A stretch of 64,000 nucleotides of DNA from Allostella sp. ATCC 35155. GTDB taxonomy: Bacteria; Pseudomonadota; Alphaproteobacteria; ATCC43930; Allostellaceae. The notes under the pieces were generated by a model. That model ran no database searches and was not told the DNA's origin. It worked only from the letters and a program-made list of their open reading frames with translations. The position numbers and the translations under genes were made by a program. The number at the start of each line of letters is the position of its first letter. Positions within the stretch are counted from its first letter, which is position 1. The DNA is taken from assembly GCA_006738865.1 (NCBI GenBank), contig AP019701.1, positions 1,174,001-1,238,000 on the forward strand, given 5' to 3'. Below, piece after piece: positions 61,768 to 64,000 of this stretch.

Positions 61768-64000
61768 CCGATGCCGTCCTGGAGATCCTGATCGACCCGA
61801 GCGGGGCCGAAGCGGGCGCTGCCCGTGCCGTCCGGGCACTCGACGACATCCGCAGTCGCGCCGCCGAGGCGGAGGGCGGCCTCTCGGACCTCGGCCGCAG
61901 CCTCGGCGGCTCGCTGGAGGCGGCCGCCCGCAGCCTCTCGGCGGTGGAGCGGGCGGTGGCGGTCCTGCCGGGCGAAGGCGCGGGCTTCCTTGACGGTCTC
62001 GTCGCCGGCGGCGCGCGGGCGGCCGACGGGCTGCTCGGCATCCTCGGCCGGCTGGCGGGCGATGTCGGCCGCATGTTCGGCAGCGGCGGCGCCCTCGACC
62101 TCGGTTCGGCCTTCGCCGGCCTCGGGCGTGCGGCGGCGAGCGGCTTCCAGTCGCTGCTGCCGGCCGGCCTCGGCTTCCTCGGGCCGGTGGCGGCGCTGGC
62201 CGGTGGGGCGCTCGGCGGCTGGCTCGGCTCGCTCTTCCGCCAGGAGACGAAGGTGCCGCAGGGCGAATACTCGGTCTGGCTCTCCGATCCCGCGACGGCG
62301 CAGTACGCCTCGACCGGCTTTCCCTCCGTCACCGAGGCGGCGGGCGGCGTGACGACCGACCTCACCCGGCTGGTCGTCGCGCTGGAGCAGCGGTTCGGCG
62401 TCCGCCGCTCGAACGATCCGGGCGCGGCCATCGGCGCCACCCTCAACGAGAAGGAGGGGCTGCGCCTTTTCTACGATGCCGGCGCCGGCGACGGCCCGGA
62501 TGCCGCCGACCGCGCCTGGTTCCATGCCGACCCCGGCAACCAGGCGGCGGTGGAAGCGGCCCGGCAGGGCTTCGCGGTGGCGCTGCTCAAGGATTCCGAC
62601 TGGTCGGCCTGGGGTGCCGAACTTGGCCAGCGGATCGCGACCCACCTCTCCGGATCGGCGGCGGCCACGGTCGACGAGCTGATGGCCGATGTCGGCTTCA
62701 TCGCCGGCTTCGAGGACCAGGTCCGGCGGCTCCAGGCCGGCATCGGCGATTTCGCGCTGTCGATGGCCGCCGCCGCAGAAGCGGCCGGCCGCGCCGACGC
62801 CCAGGCGCTCGGGCAGCAGGTGGCGGCGTTCCTCGACAAGACGGCCGAACTCGGCCTGCCGCTCGATGCCGCGACCGACGGCATGCGGACCATGATCGAG
62901 ACGATGGCCGGGCTGCGGACGGCCGCGGCCGAGGACCCGCTGGCGCGCCTGGAGGAGGGCACCCGCCGCCTCGCCGCGGAGTGGGAGGCGATGGCGCCCG
63001 TCCTGGAGCGGCTGGGCTACGACGCGGCCGAGGCGGGCCGGCTGATCGAGGCCGGTCTGGCCCGCGCGGTGGCCGACCTCGCCGGCGATCTCGCCGCCGA
63101 TCGCGACGTCTTCCTCGCCCGGACGGCGGCGACGCTGGACGGCCGCGACTACGTCCCGACGGCCGATGCGCTGTTCCGTTCGCTCGGGCTCGATCCGCAG
63201 GCGACGCCCGACTTCTTCGCCGCGATCCGCTCGGCGCTGGGGGCCAGCGCGACGGGGACGCTGGCGCGCGAGGATGCGGCCGCCCTCGCGCCACGCTTCG
63301 CCTACCAGTACGACCTGCGCCGGATTCCCGACAGCGCCCTGGCCGCGATCGCCGCGGCAGTCGATGCGGCGGCCGGATCGGCGACGCCGGCCGTCACGAC
63401 CGCACCGGCGACCGACGATGCCGCGCTGGAGGCGATCGAATCGCTCGCGCAGCTGGAAGGCCGGCAGCAGGCGGCCGCCCGGGCCGCCGGCCGCCTCGCC
63501 GACGCGCTGGCGGCTGCGGCCGGCGGCCTCGGGCGCTTCCGCGACGGGCTCGTCACCGGCCCGGCGTCCCCGCTCTCGCCCGGCGAGCAGCTGGCCGAGG
63601 CGCGGCGGCAGGAGGCGGCGGCGCTGGCGCGCGTGCTGGCGGGCGGCGAGGATGCGCCGGAGGCGGCGCGTGCGCTGGAGCAGGCGGCCGGCCGGGTCCA
63701 GGATCTGGCGCGCATCGTCTTCGGCTCCTCGGTCCAGTCCGTCGCGATCTTCGACGCCAGCCTCGCCCGCCTCGACGCCGGCGCCGCGACGGCCGCTTCG
63801 GTCGCGGCGGGGCAGGCGGCCCTGCAACAGGCTGCCAATGCCGAACTCGCCCGCATCGCCGAGGAGATCGCCGGGCTGCGCGCGGATCTCCGCGGGGGCG
63901 GGTTGGCGGCGGCGCCGACCTTCGGCGTCGCCCATCTCGGCCGCAGCGCCGACGAGGGGACCGCCGACTTCCTGGCCCGCCGCTTTCCCGCCTTTGACGG
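61764..64000 (+). CDS. Tail tape measure-like protein, cut by window edge
   Basis: At least 745 residues with no stop before the right edge. The N-terminus is helical (ILIDPSGAEAGAARAVRALDDIRSRAAEAEGG), followed by a hydrophobic glycine-rich segment (LLPAGLGFLGPVAALAGGALGGWLGSLF, about 132-160). Then long Ala-rich helical regions (for example ALEAIESLAQLEGRQQAAARAAGRLADAL) continue to the edge. Size, composition and position after the chaperones point to the tape measure, which sets tail length. Confidence 0.78.
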   Translation, partial: MTDAVLEILIDPSGAEAGAARAVRALDDIRSRAAEAEGGLSDLGRSLGGSLEAAARSLSAVERAVAVLPGEGAGFLDGLVAGGARAADGLLGILGRLAGDVGRMFGSGGALDLGSAFAGLGRAAASGFQSLLPAGLGFLGPVAALAGGALGGWLGSLFRQETKVPQGEYSVWLSDPATAQYASTGFPSVTEAAGGVTTDLTRLVVALEQRFGVRRSNDPGAAIGATLNEKEGLRLFYDAGAGDGPDAADRAWFHADPGNQAAVEAARQGFAVALLKDSDWSAWGAELGQRIATHLSGSAAATVDELMADVGFIAGFEDQVRRLQAGIGDFALSMAAAAEAAGRADAQALGQQVAAFLDKTAELGLPLDAATDGMRTMIETMAGLRTAAAEDPLARLEEGTRRLAAEWEAMAPVLERLGYDAAEAGRLIEAGLARAVADLAGDLAADRDVFLARTAATLDGRDYVPTADALFRSLGLDPQATPDFFAAIRSALGASATGTLAREDAAALAPRFAYQYDLRRIPDSALAAIAAAVDAAAGSATPAVTTAPATDDAALEAIESLAQLEGRQQAAARAAGRLADALAAAAGGLGRFRDGLVTGPASPLSPGEQLAEARRQEAAALARVLAGGEDAPEAARALEQAAGRVQDLARIVFGSSVQSVAIFDASLARLDAGAATAASVAAGQAALQQAANAELARIAEEIAGLRADLRGGGLAAAPTFGVAHLGRSADEGTADFLARRFPAFD

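Overview
The window looks like a chromosomal segment of a very GC-rich alphaproteobacterium, probably Rhodospirillales-like. This rests on a general L-amino-acid (Aap-type) ABC transporter, an NDUFS4-type complex I accessory gene, an OpgC/SGNH glucan-modification operon, a third-position GC bias strong enough to create long open antisense frames, and frequent 1-14 nt stop/start overlaps. The species cannot be named from this sequence.

Left part (1-11.3 kb): a truncated glycosyltransferase, a small exported protein made almost entirely of eight nonapeptide repeats, then a tightly overlapped minus-strand surface-glycan operon (two NAD-dependent epimerases, GT2, GtrA, GT39-like membrane transferase). 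hisI lies upstream of that operon, and the aapJQMP transporter runs the other way. From 11.3 to 18.3 kb are two tandem paralogous RTX-tagged 5'-nucleotidase-like secreted proteins. The first has lost several predicted metal/catalytic residues. The second carries a roughly 514-residue beta-propeller-like domain spliced into its RTX secretion tail.

Middle (18.4-36.3 kb): a cysK-alaX-sseA operon; a GntR regulator with an amidohydrolase and an SDR; tRNA-Pro(TGG), an NDUFS4-like gene and tRNA-Arg(TCT); a DSP phosphatase; an Acg-type flavin oxidoreductase; a broken hipA remnant ending at a 54-bp imperfect palindrome; a LysR/tautomerase pair; a cupin; an NCS2 permease with an extra soluble C-terminus and a structured leader; a sulfotransferase; an exported PRC-barrel-like protein; and the opgC-SGNH-SGNH operon.

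36.4-50 kb: a cobalamin riboswitch ahead of btuB-btuF-btuC-btuD, then a minus-strand group with a molybdenum-hydroxylase large subunit, cysQ, two paralogous glycosyltransferase-like proteins (one without its DxD) and a ParA-like ATPase. Next come a redoxin-prolyl-4-hydroxylase fusion and a large GT4 transferase.

Right part (50-64 kb): a prophage-like or domesticated phage structural cluster: S24 repressor, two early genes, terminase, portal, protease, scaffold-like protein, decoration protein, major capsid protein, connector and neck proteins, tail tube, tail-assembly chaperones and tape measure (cut by the window edge). The chaperone pair is joined by a canonical A AAA AAC -1 frameshift heptamer directly before the upstream stop codon. 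No integrase, attachment site or lysis gene is visible inside the window.

The only gap above 300 bases without a coding gene is 36349-36782, which holds the cobalamin riboswitch.
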